From a virus, in the IMG/VR virus record IMGVR_UViG_3300049001_000044, positions 62,001-126,000 of that record: a stretch of DNA of 64,000 bases. One strand, given 5' to 3'. Every line of letters begins with the position of its first letter. Position 1 is the stretch's first letter. Positions 56,784 through 64,000 of the stretch are shown one piece after another. The notes beneath the pieces are model-generated. The model searched no databases. It was not told where the DNA came from and saw only the letters and a program-made list of their open reading frames with translations. A program made the translations under genes and the position numbers.

Positions 56784-57316
56784 GTCGAGATGACCTCCGA
56801 ATCGGTGCCTACGGAAGGCGAGAAGGTTCCTGCTGCGATGATCGCGTTCTTGACGATCGTTTCGGCAGCCTCGTAGGTGCGAGGAGTACCATTCAGCAGA
56901 TTAGTGAAGACGCTACCCATTGCGTACTCAGCACCGCTACCAACTGCAGCGAAGCCACGAGTCGAGCGAAGGACGGAGAAGTCCGCTTGTAGTTCCCACA
57001 GTTGACCCTTCACACCGATCAGTGCATTGCCGCCCTTGTCGTGGTCGAAGCTCTTCAGCGCGTCCTTGATGTCAGGGATCAGCACAGTGATTAGCCAACG
57101 ATAGATCTGTTTTGGATCTTCAGGAACGACTGGATCCGGTAGCCCATGCTCCAGCACTTGGCCAAAGCGATAGCTTGAGGTAAAGCCGAAGATGACGCCG
57201 TTCTTGTCAAACACCTTGGGTTGAGTGTGAACGACTTTGTTGTTCCAGCCAGTTCCTTGGATGTCGCCACCCATCAGAACCTTGCCATTGTGTTCGATGC
57301 CTACGATGCAGGTCAT
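56780..57316 (-). CDS. Proteasome/HslV-like Ntn hydrolase
   Basis: 178 aa. After Met removal the N-terminus would be Thr (TCIVGIEHNGKVLMGGD), matching proteasome-beta/HslV, with FGFTSSYRFG and FAAVGSGAEYAMGS as the later conserved blocks. Catalytic Thr and Asp17-like residues are seen; a Lys33-like residue appears in the first third (KVF). A self-assembling protease or a related amidase. Confidence 0.8.
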   Translation of the reverse strand: MTCIVGIEHNGKVLMGGDIQGTGWNNKVVHTQPKVFDKNGVIFGFTSSYRFGQVLEHGLPDPVVPEDPKQIYRWLITVLIPDIKDALKSFDHDKGGNALIGVKGQLWELQADFSVLRSTRGFAAVGSGAEYAMGSVFTNLLNGTPRTYEAAETIVKNAIIAAGTFSPSVGTDSEVIST

Positions 57317-57591
57317 GTAGTCTCCTTAGGAGGTTGAATGAATCCACCGACGATCAGTTCGTCTTCGAGCTGGTTAGCCCATCGAGCGACTTGTGCCGTG
57401 GATGTATGAGGGTCATTGAAGGCCGCCAACATCTGAGTAGCGGTGTTAATGACTGGGAGTTTTGTCTTGGTGAAGAGGTGCGCCATGTGGAGAACTCGGA
57501 CCATGATGTCGTCCTCGAGCTCGTTACCTTCCTCGTAGTATTGAATCCACTGGAGCAGTTCTTCTTGAGATAGAGGTGATGGTGCTGGCAT
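57313..57591 (-). CDS. Hypothetical protein (92 aa)
   Basis: MPAPSPLSQEELLQWIQYY; helical. Overlaps the Ntn hydrolase by 4 nt. No strong ribosome site: coupled by TAATG to the preceding gene. Confidence 0.6.
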   Translation of the reverse strand: MPAPSPLSQEELLQWIQYYEEGNELEDDIMVRVLHMAHLFTKTKLPVINTATQMLAAFNDPHTSTAQVARWANQLEDELIVGGFIQPPKETT

Positions 57592-57773
57592 TATTTGTTT
57601 GGATACCAAACAGCGGTACCTTCCTTAAGTTCGTTTACCCAAGTGTCAATTCTCCATCCCTTCTCAGTGTCAAATTCCCAAAACACTGGAAGAAAGGTTC
57701 TGACGCCGTCGATAGAGACGTTGTATTTTCCCGACTCTGTTGGTGGGTCCATAAAGCAATCAAATCCGTTCAT
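57591..57773 (-). CDS. Small hypothetical protein (60 aa)
   Basis: AGGAGTCCT fixes MNGFDCFMDPPTESGKY. Aromatic-rich beta protein (WEFDTEKGWRIDTWV), similar to DUF551-like phage proteins. Overlaps the DnaE-like gene. Confidence 0.65.
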   Translation of the reverse strand: MNGFDCFMDPPTESGKYNVSIDGVRTFLPVFWEFDTEKGWRIDTWVNELKEGTAVWYPNK

Positions 57774-58345
57774 AGGACTCCTGTTGAGATGAGATGCAGT
57801 TGTAAGACGATCACCAATGCGTAGGCAATCGCGTGGCTCTTTTTGAAGCTGTACCCTTGCTCGTCCTTCGCATACAGAGTGCGACGGCATACGTCACGTT
57901 GGGCGTTGTAGAGCTTGAGGAATTGCTTCTTACCCGGTCGAATCAGTGCGAGGACGTCTGCAAGTTCTTCCACACTTCGTGGCTTCACAAAGTTGAGGAC
58001 GTCACCATGATTCGACAACTGAAACAGTTTCTTCTGTTCAGTTGGAACCAGAAGTAGCCCCCAGTCGGGTTCGATCTTCAACAGCTCTTCAATCTCTTCA
58101 CGAGAAGAGAAGTGATCGTACACACCCAAGTGCAGCATGTCCACTTTGAAGTAGCCCAGCTTTTCAGCTGCCTCGTAAGGGATGGCTGCGAGCTGTGTGA
58201 CAGGGTCGACAGGGATTTTCTGAGGATAGACACCGCATGGGTGAGGAGCTAGGTAACCGTTCTTCACTAAGCTGGCACGAGGCCAAGGAAAGACAGAGTT
58301 GGGTTTGAAGCTCGTCGGGAAGTCGATGTCAATATCCGCGTTCAT
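57770..58345 (-). CDS. Miniature DnaE-like (Pol III alpha) protein
   Basis: 191 aa against more than 1,100 in DnaE. It keeps short hallmark segments in order: ADIDIDFP near the start (two catalytic Asp), FKVDMLHLGVYD (third Asp region), LFQLSNHGDVLNFVKPRSVEELADVLALIRPG, and FKKSHAIAYALVIVLQLHLI near the end. The PHP, thumb, OB and tau domains are missing. Could be a regulatory decoy of host Pol III or a reduced enzyme. Starts in an ATGA overlap. Confidence 0.8.
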   Translation of the reverse strand: MNADIDIDFPTSFKPNSVFPWPRASLVKNGYLAPHPCGVYPQKIPVDPVTQLAAIPYEAAEKLGYFKVDMLHLGVYDHFSSREEIEELLKIEPDWGLLLVPTEQKKLFQLSNHGDVLNFVKPRSVEELADVLALIRPGKKQFLKLYNAQRDVCRRTLYAKDEQGYSFKKSHAIAYALVIVLQLHLISTGVL

Positions 58346-58527
58346 TGGAGTACAGAATCTTTCTTGATGCAGTAGAAGCGGTCTTCAGCGTTGATGAATA
58401 CTCCGCCTTTGGCTTTGCACTGTTCACGGTAGTCAACCTTCTCGTTGACGTACAAGACGCCGACCACCACGATAATTGGCAGGGCGATGAAGGGAAGAGA
58501 CAGCATGATGCGGTCTAGTATGCTCAT
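58342..58527 (-). CDS. Single-pass membrane protein (61 aa)
   Basis: One helix (LSLPFIALPIIVVVGVLYV) then a short polar domain with CKAKGG and YCIKK. Precedes the DnaE-like gene with ATGA overlap. Confidence 0.65.
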   Translation of the reverse strand: MSILDRIMLSLPFIALPIIVVVGVLYVNEKVDYREQCKAKGGVFINAEDRFYCIKKDSVLQ

Positions 58528-58556
58528 ATTGTATCCTTTATGAATGATGGGAAAAA

Positions 58557-58958
58557 CTAGGGACCTCGATCTAAGTCTTCATCATCGAAGTACTCGACCT
58601 CATCCCTACTGCAACTGACGCTGCCATTTTGGAAGGTCTTCAGCCACACGTCGTCGCCCATTCCATCTCCTTCACCTACTCCTTCTAGGATGAACTTGAT
58701 GGTAGGGAATGCTTCGCTGATTCTGCGCATGTGACCCTCATGATGGTACCATTTGCAGTTACCGCCAACGCAAGCACTCTCAACGTAGTCGAAATCGTAG
58801 TAGTTCTCTAGTCCGTCAGGCTTGTACTCTGCGATGATTCGTTCGATCACCTCACGGTTGTTGAGGAAGAACCGCTGCACTTCCATCCTTGGGCTGCAGC
58901 GAACTTCTGTCCCACCGGTCTGATCAACGTGCAGCTTGTAGTCAGTGTAGTATCCCAT
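58557..58958 (-). CDS. Hypothetical protein (133 aa)
   Basis: MGYYTDYKLHVDQTGG, then CVGGNCKWYHHEGHM (possible zinc site) and an acidic end. Belongs to a set of phage MGYYTDY proteins. Unknown. Confidence 0.65.
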   Translation of the reverse strand: MGYYTDYKLHVDQTGGTEVRCSPRMEVQRFFLNNREVIERIIAEYKPDGLENYYDFDYVESACVGGNCKWYHHEGHMRRISEAFPTIKFILEGVGEGDGMGDDVWLKTFQNGSVSCSRDEVEYFDDEDLDRGP

Positions 58959-59722
58959 TACAAACCCAGCTCCTTCACAATGCTGATAATCTCTTCACGA
59001 ATTTTTGCGTTCTTCTGCAGACGCTCTGCCCAAGTAGAGAACTTGATGATCTTGTCGTACGCCTTCTTCTCCTCATCATCCAACTTTCTAATCAACTCTT
59101 GCGAGGTGACCGAGTGGAAGAGGAACCACGGCGAAATCTTCCGCTGCGTAATAAGGGAGAGCATGCGTTGAGGGCCAAGGTGGTTGACGATCTTGTTGTA
59201 CTCCACCCCTTCCTTGTCTGCCATATCCATCAGGGTCTGGATCGACATCACCACTTGATCGAGTGGCTTCTCACGGGTGTCCATGTAGTCCAAGTACATG
59301 GTGTAGCACTGATCCCTTGTCCATAGATCAGGTGTGATCCCACTGTCGACCATGATTTCGATGTAGCGGTCTGGCTTGCTAATTCCAGCAGTGGCGACCA
59401 TTGTTGCGAACTTCAGAAATTGCTTGTAGTAACGGGATGCGGCGAATGCATCGATCGCTTGGGTCTTGAACTTCCTCACCCGCATCCAGGTGAGGTAGTG
59501 TTGGTATGCAGCTTGACCCATAGGAGAGGCCAGCTCTTGAGCACGAGTCTTCTCCTTGCATGCATGCCGTTCGAACACCACTTCATTGGTGAAACGCTTT
59601 GAGCAGTAGTGGCAGAGCCAGTGCCCTGCCTTTTGCGATTGCGTGATATTCGCATCTTCCAACGAGACACGACGATCCGCGATTGCATCCATGTTAAGCA
59701 TTTGAGTATCTTTCTGGGACAA
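58958..59722 (-). CDS. C2H2 zinc-finger protein (254 aa)
   Basis: WLCHYCSKRFTNEVVFERHAC is a classic C2H2-like finger at about residues 36-56, followed by a 190-residue helical domain. TTG 59722 is the best start (GGAGG-TTGAAA-TTG). May be a nucleic-acid or replication accessory protein, being close to the clamp loader; function not known. Confidence 0.65.
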   Translation of the reverse strand: MSQKDTQMLNMDAIADRRVSLEDANITQSQKAGHWLCHYCSKRFTNEVVFERHACKEKTRAQELASPMGQAAYQHYLTWMRVRKFKTQAIDAFAASRYYKQFLKFATMVATAGISKPDRYIEIMVDSGITPDLWTRDQCYTMYLDYMDTREKPLDQVVMSIQTLMDMADKEGVEYNKIVNHLGPQRMLSLITQRKISPWFLFHSVTSQELIRKLDDEEKKAYDKIIKFSTWAERLQKNAKIREEIISIVKELGL

Positions 59723-60311
59723 TTTCAACCTCCTTACCTGTCCATGCTCGGCCAGGTGTGATTGGTTCCCCTAAGGATTGGTAGAACTTGATGAAGTCGA
59801 CAATGACTTCAGGTGTGATCTTCGGTACATCTAAGGTGACCCAGAGACCTACAGCAACTTTGCCATAGTCCTTTACATCTACTTTAGGCGACACCTTCTG
59901 GGCCTCTCTAGTGACCTCAGGCAATAACTGTTGCTTCAACAGCTCTCTTGCATTGTAAGCTGCAGTGTGTTCGTCCGTAAACTCAAGTCGACCAAAGCCA
60001 GTCTTCTTGTCGATAGGATGGAAGATCAGACCACTTCCTGCTGGATATGGATGCAACTCGTTCAGCTTCGCATCGATGATTTCTTCTACCATCTCCTCCA
60101 CAGCGTATTGCGCGGTGTTGGCTGCGACAGCGAAGTACTTCTTCAGCTTGGTGTGGAAGAACCGAAAGTCAACCCACTGCCAACCACGATCTGGATCGTA
60201 CATGTGGTTGCAGTAGAATTGCCCATCATACGCGCAGTCAGGGTACTGACGCATCAGGTTCTTGGCGTTAATCCACTGCTCTTTGCGTTGCTTTCGGTTC
60301 TTTGCTTTCAT
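59694..60311 (-). CDS. Hypothetical protein (205 aa)
   Basis: Basic start MKAKNRKQRKEQWINAKNL, then a beta/alpha body with WQWVDFRFFHTKLKKYFAVAA. Overlaps the zinc-finger gene by 29 nt. Unknown. Confidence 0.65.
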   Translation of the reverse strand: MKAKNRKQRKEQWINAKNLMRQYPDCAYDGQFYCNHMYDPDRGWQWVDFRFFHTKLKKYFAVAANTAQYAVEEMVEEIIDAKLNELHPYPAGSGLIFHPIDKKTGFGRLEFTDEHTAAYNARELLKQQLLPEVTREAQKVSPKVDVKDYGKVAVGLWVTLDVPKITPEVIVDFIKFYQSLGEPITPGRAWTGKEVEIVPERYSNA

Positions 60312-60427
60312 TTTGAAAATGCCTTATCTGCAGTAAAGTCGTGGAACTTGATCGACCACTTACTATTACAGGTGATGCCCATCAAGGGATGCGCCACCAC
60401 GTTATGGATAAATTCCCACAGCTTCAT
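60308..60427 (-). CDS. Conserved small phage protein (39 aa)
   Basis: MKLWEFIHNVVAHPLMGIT, a recurring short phage/bacterial motif (HNxxAHPLM). Overlaps both neighbours (ATGATG and ATGA). Confidence 0.6.
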   Translation of the reverse strand: MKLWEFIHNVVAHPLMGITCNSKWSIKFHDFTADKAFSK

Positions 60428-60603
60428 CATTTGGGAAACTTGGTGACGTAGACGGTTGGGATGCCGAGCGGGCCTGCTTCGCTAGTGAAGGTGTACTCCA
60501 CTCCATCAGTGCCGATCAGTTTGATTTCGTTCAGTGTCTGTGCGTCAACACGGGCGATGGTTACGCCAATCAACTCTTTGGAACCGCGATTAGGGTCGAT
60601 CAT
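60427..60603 (-). CDS. Small hypothetical protein (58 aa)
   Basis: Begins MIDPNRGSKELIGVTI, beta-rich. Start follows the preceding stop directly (AAAGGAAATGA). Unknown. Confidence 0.6.
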   Translation of the reverse strand: MIDPNRGSKELIGVTIARVDAQTLNEIKLIGTDGVEYTFTSEAGPLGIPTVYVTKFPK

Positions 60604-60604
60604 T

Positions 60605-60811
60605 TCATTTCCTTTCAATAAAACCCACGCCAGTCCATCCAACGACGCAATCATCAGAGATGTGCAACGGATATTTCTCATCCTTCAGGAATGGCTCCTG
60701 TTCGATAAGTTTAGCGAGCAGTTCTTCTTCAGTGTCGACTGTGAAAGGAGCAGGAATCTTACCCTCCTCATCTTGCCACAGACTGATATTACGATACGAG
60801 AACGTGATCAT
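60605..60811 (-). CDS. Small hypothetical protein (68 aa)
   Basis: Begins MITFSYRNISLWQDEEGKIP, ends GVGFIERK. ATGA overlap with the gp62-like gene. Unknown. Confidence 0.6.
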   Translation of the reverse strand: MITFSYRNISLWQDEEGKIPAPFTVDTEEELLAKLIEQEPFLKDEKYPLHISDDCVVGWTGVGFIERK

Positions 60812-61263
60812 TCTTTCAATTCCTTTTTCAGTTTCGCCATCTCGTCCTTCTGCCATCCCAGCGCCTCTGCCATTTCGACGATCTCTTCTGCGGGTGGGAG
60901 CACGGTCATCTTGCGCATCTCCAAAGAGGAGTAGTCGAAGTAGTCTTGCACCACTTGACGCGACAAACTCTTCTTCTTGCTGCTCTTGATACCCAACCAT
61001 TGATAGCGGCGGGATACCTTGCTACTACACGATGCGAGTAGCATGGACAGAAGTTCAGGGTGCTTGCCTAAGGGAAAGATCACCTTGTTGGCAAAGGTGT
61101 TGATGGCCATGATTTGGCGTTCATCACTTGTGCCGGTCATCCATCGCATGATGACGAGTGGAGCAAAGCCCTTCTTCTCGTCATCGCTAAGACGGCGATA
61201 CACCATGTGATCACCGGAGCTGAGCTCGCCCAGCACTTTGAAGATGTCTAGTTTGAATGTCAT
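60808..61263 (-). CDS. Clamp-loader small subunit (gp62-like)
   Basis: 151 aa. Helical; APLVIMRWMTGTSDER then CSSKVSRRYQWLG parallel the gp62 proteins of T4-related phages, and the gene is two genes downstream of gp44. Would form the gp44/62 loader that puts the sliding clamp on DNA. Shorter than T4 gp62 (187 aa), similar to cyanophage forms. Confidence 0.6.
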   Translation of the reverse strand: MTFKLDIFKVLGELSSGDHMVYRRLSDDEKKGFAPLVIMRWMTGTSDERQIMAINTFANKVIFPLGKHPELLSMLLASCSSKVSRRYQWLGIKSSKKKSLSRQVVQDYFDYSSLEMRKMTVLPPAEEIVEMAEALGWQKDEMAKLKKELKE

Positions 61264-61541
61264 GGGCAATATGGCGCAGGTACGCCGAACTCGTGGTCAA
61301 GCCAGTCCTTACCACACTTGGGGCAATTTTCTGTGATTTCTTTGCACTGATTATTTGGACGTTCCTTCAGAATCTTCATCTCATAATTTGGCTCAACAGT
61401 GCGTGGCAAATCATGCAGCATCAGGTCAACGTACGGCTGATACGGATGGACTGGCAGCTTGGAAGGAAGAACGACAGGAGGCATGTCCTTGATCATCTCC
61501 TTCAGCTGCGCCATCAACTCCTCTTGCGTGATCGTGCTCAT
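61260..61541 (-). CDS. Small zinc-ribbon protein (93 aa)
   Basis: C-terminal CPKCGKDWLDHEFGVPAPYC is a zinc site. N-terminal helix STITQEELMAQLKE. Between gp44 and gp62-like, overlapping by 4 nt. Confidence 0.65.
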   Translation of the reverse strand: MSTITQEELMAQLKEMIKDMPPVVLPSKLPVHPYQPYVDLMLHDLPRTVEPNYEMKILKERPNNQCKEITENCPKCGKDWLDHEFGVPAPYCP

Positions 61542-61801
61542 ACGTGCGAGAGGGCAGCGGTGGCCGCCAGAATGTTCATGCGGACTTTGTCGAGCTCGGC
61601 AACTGCGGAGGCGTCGTACCCACTATCGATGTGGCCCGCGGCCTTGTTGATGGCGGCCATTGCAGATGTCAGCTCGGCGATGATCTTACTCGGGGTGGGG
61701 GAGTCGTCGCGCTCACACAGACGCAGGCCCAGCTTTGCTTTCTCGTTGCCTTCATTGGCAAGTTCTTGCAGGACTTGATACAGGATTTCTTCGCGTTTCA
61801 T
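61538..61801 (-). CDS. Hypothetical protein, paralogue B (87 aa)
   Basis: LYQVLQELANEGNEKAKLGL matches the protein at 35129-35404. Directly downstream of gp44 with 4-nt overlap. Helical, unknown. Confidence 0.7.
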   Translation of the reverse strand: MKREEILYQVLQELANEGNEKAKLGLRLCERDDSPTPSKIIAELTSAMAAINKAAGHIDSGYDASAVAELDKVRMNILAATAALSHV

Positions 61802-62709
61802 TGGTTACCCAGTTCGATGAACATTGCAGCCAGATTGATTTCGGTATCGGCCATGAGAGGATGGCGCGACAGGTATTCGGCGATGGTGACGATTGCTTGG
61901 TCTTTGTCCTTCACCTTCATCTTGTCGATGTTTTGGTACAGGAACTTGAACACGTCTTCATGCTCTTCACGAGTGGCAGACTCGCAGACCAACTTCCTGG
62001 CTTTCTTGAAGTCACCCTTCTGAATGCATTCCAGCAGACCAAACTTCCAGTCAGCGGCATCAGCACTCACATCCTTCGCACTTTGCAGTTTCTTGTTCTG
62101 CACATTTTGGGACAGGAGCTGGATAGTCTTGCGAATGTCAGGGTAGCCAACAGCCACGTAATCGCACAGGATCAGAGGATCATATTCCACCTTTTCCGTG
62201 TCCAGCATTTCTGCCATTCGCAGCGCAACCTTCTCTTGGTCAGGGGCTTTGAACGACACCTCTTGGAATCGGCTACGCAGCGGAGGGATGACCTTGTTGA
62301 CGTAGTTGCAGGTGGCGATGTAGCGGCAGTTCTCCGAGCTGTCTTCGATCAGCGAACGAAGCAGAGCTTGTGCATCGAGCGAGAGGTAGTCGAACTCTTC
62401 CAACTGAATCACTTTGAACTTACCCAGTGGGAAGGTCATTGCGAAGCCAACCGCCTTGTCACGAAGGGCTTCGATCTTTTCGTCCGAACATTTCAGCCTT
62501 AACACATCAGACGGATCAATTTGCAGATCGTTGATGAGGGCTTTGGAGATGGTGGTCTTTCCGGTGCCTTGCACGCCGAACAACAGGAGATTGGGAAGAT
62601 CACCGCTTGCTACGATGTTCTTGAAGAAGTTCTCTTGCTTATCGTCCTGAAAGATTACTTCAGCGATAGTCTTCGGGCGATAGCGTTCAACCCACAGCGA
62701 TGTTTTCAT
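61798..62709 (-). CDS. Clamp-loader ATPase large subunit (gp44-like)
   Basis: 303 aa (T4 gp44 is 319). WVERYRPKTIAEVIFQDD is the loader N-terminus, GVQGTGKTT Walker A, KFKVIQLEEFDYLS Walker B (EE in place of DE), IATCNYVNKVIPPLRSR sensor 1 and SRF-type arginine finger. It drives clamp loading in T4-type replication. Confidence 0.95.
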   Translation of the reverse strand: MKTSLWVERYRPKTIAEVIFQDDKQENFFKNIVASGDLPNLLLFGVQGTGKTTISKALINDLQIDPSDVLRLKCSDEKIEALRDKAVGFAMTFPLGKFKVIQLEEFDYLSLDAQALLRSLIEDSSENCRYIATCNYVNKVIPPLRSRFQEVSFKAPDQEKVALRMAEMLDTEKVEYDPLILCDYVAVGYPDIRKTIQLLSQNVQNKKLQSAKDVSADAADWKFGLLECIQKGDFKKARKLVCESATREEHEDVFKFLYQNIDKMKVKDKDQAIVTIAEYLSRHPLMADTEINLAAMFIELGNQ

Positions 62710-62745
62710 TTTGATCCTTTAAGTGACAGCGATACCTACCGTACT

Positions 62746-62778
62746 ATTGTAGTACGGAGGCAATCAACTTTAAACTTC
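62746..62778 (-). promoter_or_regulatory. Promoter of the clamp-loader unit
   Basis: TGAAGTTTAAAG, 17 nt, TACAAT: a diverged TGCAGTTTTTG-type promoter. Confidence 0.45.
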
Positions 62779-62780
62779 AG

Positions 62781-63188
62781 TCAGTCTTTGCAGTCTTCGC
62801 TGATGCGAGTAGGAGGGGTAGTGCCGAAGAACTCAGGATGCTTCGCGTAGTGCGCAGCTCGTTCTTGGTGGTCTTGCTCGAGGTAGGCCTGCAGCGCATT
62901 CACAACGTGCTGCGTCTCGTGAGGGGACATGTGGTAGAAGAGAGTGTCGAGAAGCTTCTTCGCCATCTCCTTTGCATCCTCGCATGTCGCACTGATGCCT
63001 TGTTCAGCAAGTTGTTCAGTGCGCCATAGCCCGGCAAAGGAGTGGGTGATTGACTCATGCGAAGCATGCTCCACGATAAGATGAAAGCGCTCATTCTCTG
63101 TCCGATAGATGAGGTACTCTTCCTTGCCACGCCATGTGGGATTACCGTTCTCTTCGGCAAACTTTTCTAACGGTTGAAGGTCTGTCAT
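62781..63188 (-). CDS. Hypothetical protein (135 aa)
   Basis: Helical, His-rich middle (FHLIVEHASHESITHSFAG). ATGA overlap with the peptide upstream. Unknown. Confidence 0.65.
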   Translation of the reverse strand: MTDLQPLEKFAEENGNPTWRGKEEYLIYRTENERFHLIVEHASHESITHSFAGLWRTEQLAEQGISATCEDAKEMAKKLLDTLFYHMSPHETQHVVNALQAYLEQDHQERAAHYAKHPEFFGTTPPTRISEDCKD

Positions 63189-63265
63189 TTCTTCTTCGGT
63201 GGTTTTGGGAACAACGTGCAGAGGATCATCGCCAGCACCATGATCACCATGGGATGGGAGTTCAT
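63185..63265 (-). CDS. Tiny membrane peptide (26 aa)
   Basis: MNSHPMVIMVLAMILCTLF then KPPKKK. Both ends overlap neighbours by ATGA, which argues for translation. Its hydrophobic helix plus Lys tail is like the 44-aa peptide at 9061-9195. Confidence 0.5.
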   Translation of the reverse strand: MNSHPMVIMVLAMILCTLFPKPPKKK

Positions 63266-63600
63266 TGATAGGTCTTCAGCCAGCGATTCAGGATTTTCTT
63301 GCACTCTCTAGCTTCTTCGCCCTTCCACGCCTGCATGTTGTTGAGCATGTACATGACTTGAGATTGAACACCTCTGATGCCGAACAGCTCACCATCCTCT
63401 CCTCGACTTTGGAAGGATTTCGTCATTGCATGGGCGTAGGTCAGAGCATAGGTGTTAACGCTTGCATTCAGCATGGCGATTCGAAGGGCGTCGATGACTT
63501 CCTTGGGCACCTTCGCCTTCGCAAGTTGCACGGCAAGTTCGTCGCTCATCATTGGGCCAGGGCCTTTGTTCTTGCCCTCTAGTAGTTCATTCACTTTCAT
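63262..63600 (-). CDS. Putative head-internal protein (112 aa)
   Basis: TGGAGCTAAC fixes MKVNELLEGKNKG with an LLE|G site, the same capsid-targeting-like leader as elsewhere. Helical body, unknown. Confidence 0.72.
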   Translation of the reverse strand: MKVNELLEGKNKGPGPMMSDELAVQLAKAKVPKEVIDALRIAMLNASVNTYALTYAHAMTKSFQSRGEDGELFGIRGVQSQVMYMLNNMQAWKGEEARECKKILNRWLKTYQ

Positions 63601-63601
63601 G

Positions 63602-63811
63602 TTAGCTCCAGCATAGTCTGAGTTTGCGCTTGACGATCTCCACTCCGGCGATTTCACGTGGATCGATCCAAGCAATGTTCTGTTGGTCTTTCTTTGGCCA
63701 CTTGATGTTGTAGCCCTCTTCACCGAACTTCCAGTCGCGGACGTTCTTAGTGACGATGGTGCCACCACCTTTCAGGATAATTCGTAGGTCGTGCAGCTCT
63801 TCAAACTTCAT
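63602..63811 (-). CDS. Small hypothetical protein (69 aa)
   Basis: MKFEELHDLRIILKGGGTIV, a beta-rich basic protein ending KRKLRLCWS. One nt before the capsid-targeted gene. Unknown. Confidence 0.65.
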   Translation of the reverse strand: MKFEELHDLRIILKGGGTIVTKNVRDWKFGEEGYNIKWPKKDQQNIAWIDPREIAGVEIVKRKLRLCWS

Positions 63812-63820
63812 CTTGTCCTC

Positions 63821-64000
63821 TTATTTTGGATTGCCTACAACGACGGGATCAGCTTGAGCTGGCTCTTCGATGTAGTGGTTACGCAGTCTAACGGAATGGT
63901 TGGAAAGCGTGGTGTTGTCGGTAACGATGTCAGCATTGTAGGTGCTTACATCTTCAAGCGCACTACGTGGAGTGGACAGAGCGATGACATCGCGGCCGTC
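63821..64000 (-). CDS. C-terminal part of a protein, cut by the window edge
   Basis: Open frame of 59 codons reading in from the right edge, ending ADPVVVGNPK then TAA. Includes DVIALSTPRSALEDV and LRNHYIEEPA. The start lies beyond the window; no family can be named. Confidence 0.6.
   Translation of the reverse strand, partial: DGRDVIALSTPRSALEDVSTYNADIVTDNTTLSNHSVRLRNHYIEEPAQADPVVVGNPK

Noticed and set aside
1-64000. CRISPR array, insertion sequence, transposase or integrase
   Set aside because: No regularly spaced direct repeats and no transposase or integrase motifs were found; the dispersed hairpins are irregular in spacing and content.

Overview
The window is a compact, almost fully coding piece of a large tailed-phage genome of the T4 superfamily. 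The evidence is a gp44/gp62 clamp-loader pair, a gp30-like ATP-dependent DNA ligase, twelve (T)ATAAATA late promoters, and tiny genes chained by ATGA/TGATG overlaps. A second promoter class (TGCAGTTTTTG, 17 bp, TANAAT) lies ahead of metabolic, stress and replication genes. The host is probably a beta-proteobacterium of the Burkholderiales, because the phage carries an H-NS-like protein with the C-terminal motif usual in that group. That is inference. Nearly everything is transcribed leftward; the four short rightward units are 9.4-10.0, 23.8-24.8, 41.6-42.3 and 47.4-48.4 kb.

Layout. 0-1.1 kb: four normal tRNAs (Asn, Lys, Glu, His), structured non-coding DNA, a late-promoter mini-gene and an oversized tRNA-like gene. 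1.1-3.9 kb: a late operon of four proteins with capsid-targeting-like N-termini. 4-9.2 kb: an ADP-ribosyltransferase, a beta-helix protein, an ATP-grasp enzyme and an HNH-RNA ligase fusion. 9.4-10 kb: two rightward stress-type genes. 10-18.4 kb: PurA-like enzyme, VWA protein, NAMPT, a deoxyribosyltransferase-fold protein and NMNAT-Nudix. 19-24.8 kb: HAD, DUF4031, SprT, NADAR and a dimethylargininase-like enzyme, then HNH. 24.8-31.7 kb: two odd tRNA-like genes and a Ter/TelA stress module (TelA, TerD, TerC-like, VWA). 32.5-35 kb: LemA- and TPM-like membrane proteins. 36-41.5 kb: APS-kinase-like plus sulfotransferase, and DNA ligase. 41.6-45.4 kb: 2OG oxygenase, QueC-like PP-loop protein, subtilase, second PP-loop enzyme. 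45.5-50 kb: H-NS-like protein, further capsid-targeted protein, PD-(D/E)XK protein, three tandem paralogues. 50-54.5 kb: three nucleotidyltransferases including a CCA-adding enzyme. 55-58.5 kb: MazG-like, 2H phosphoesterase, proteasome-like hydrolase and a miniature DnaE-like protein. 58.5-64 kb: clamp loader and small genes, ending in a truncated CDS.

The gene content suggests several counter-defence or host-takeover themes: NAD+ rebuilding and ADP-ribose chemistry (NAMPT, NMNAT-Nudix, NADAR, ADP-ribosyltransferase), RNA/tRNA repair (RNA ligase, RlaP-like and CCA enzymes, 2H phosphoesterase, unusual tRNAs), a phage-borne Ter module, and a PAPS-sulfation pair. At least eight scattered proteins share an N-terminal leader like the T4 capsid-targeting sequence, so they may be packaged in the head and injected. 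Functions are read from motifs only; no database search was possible.
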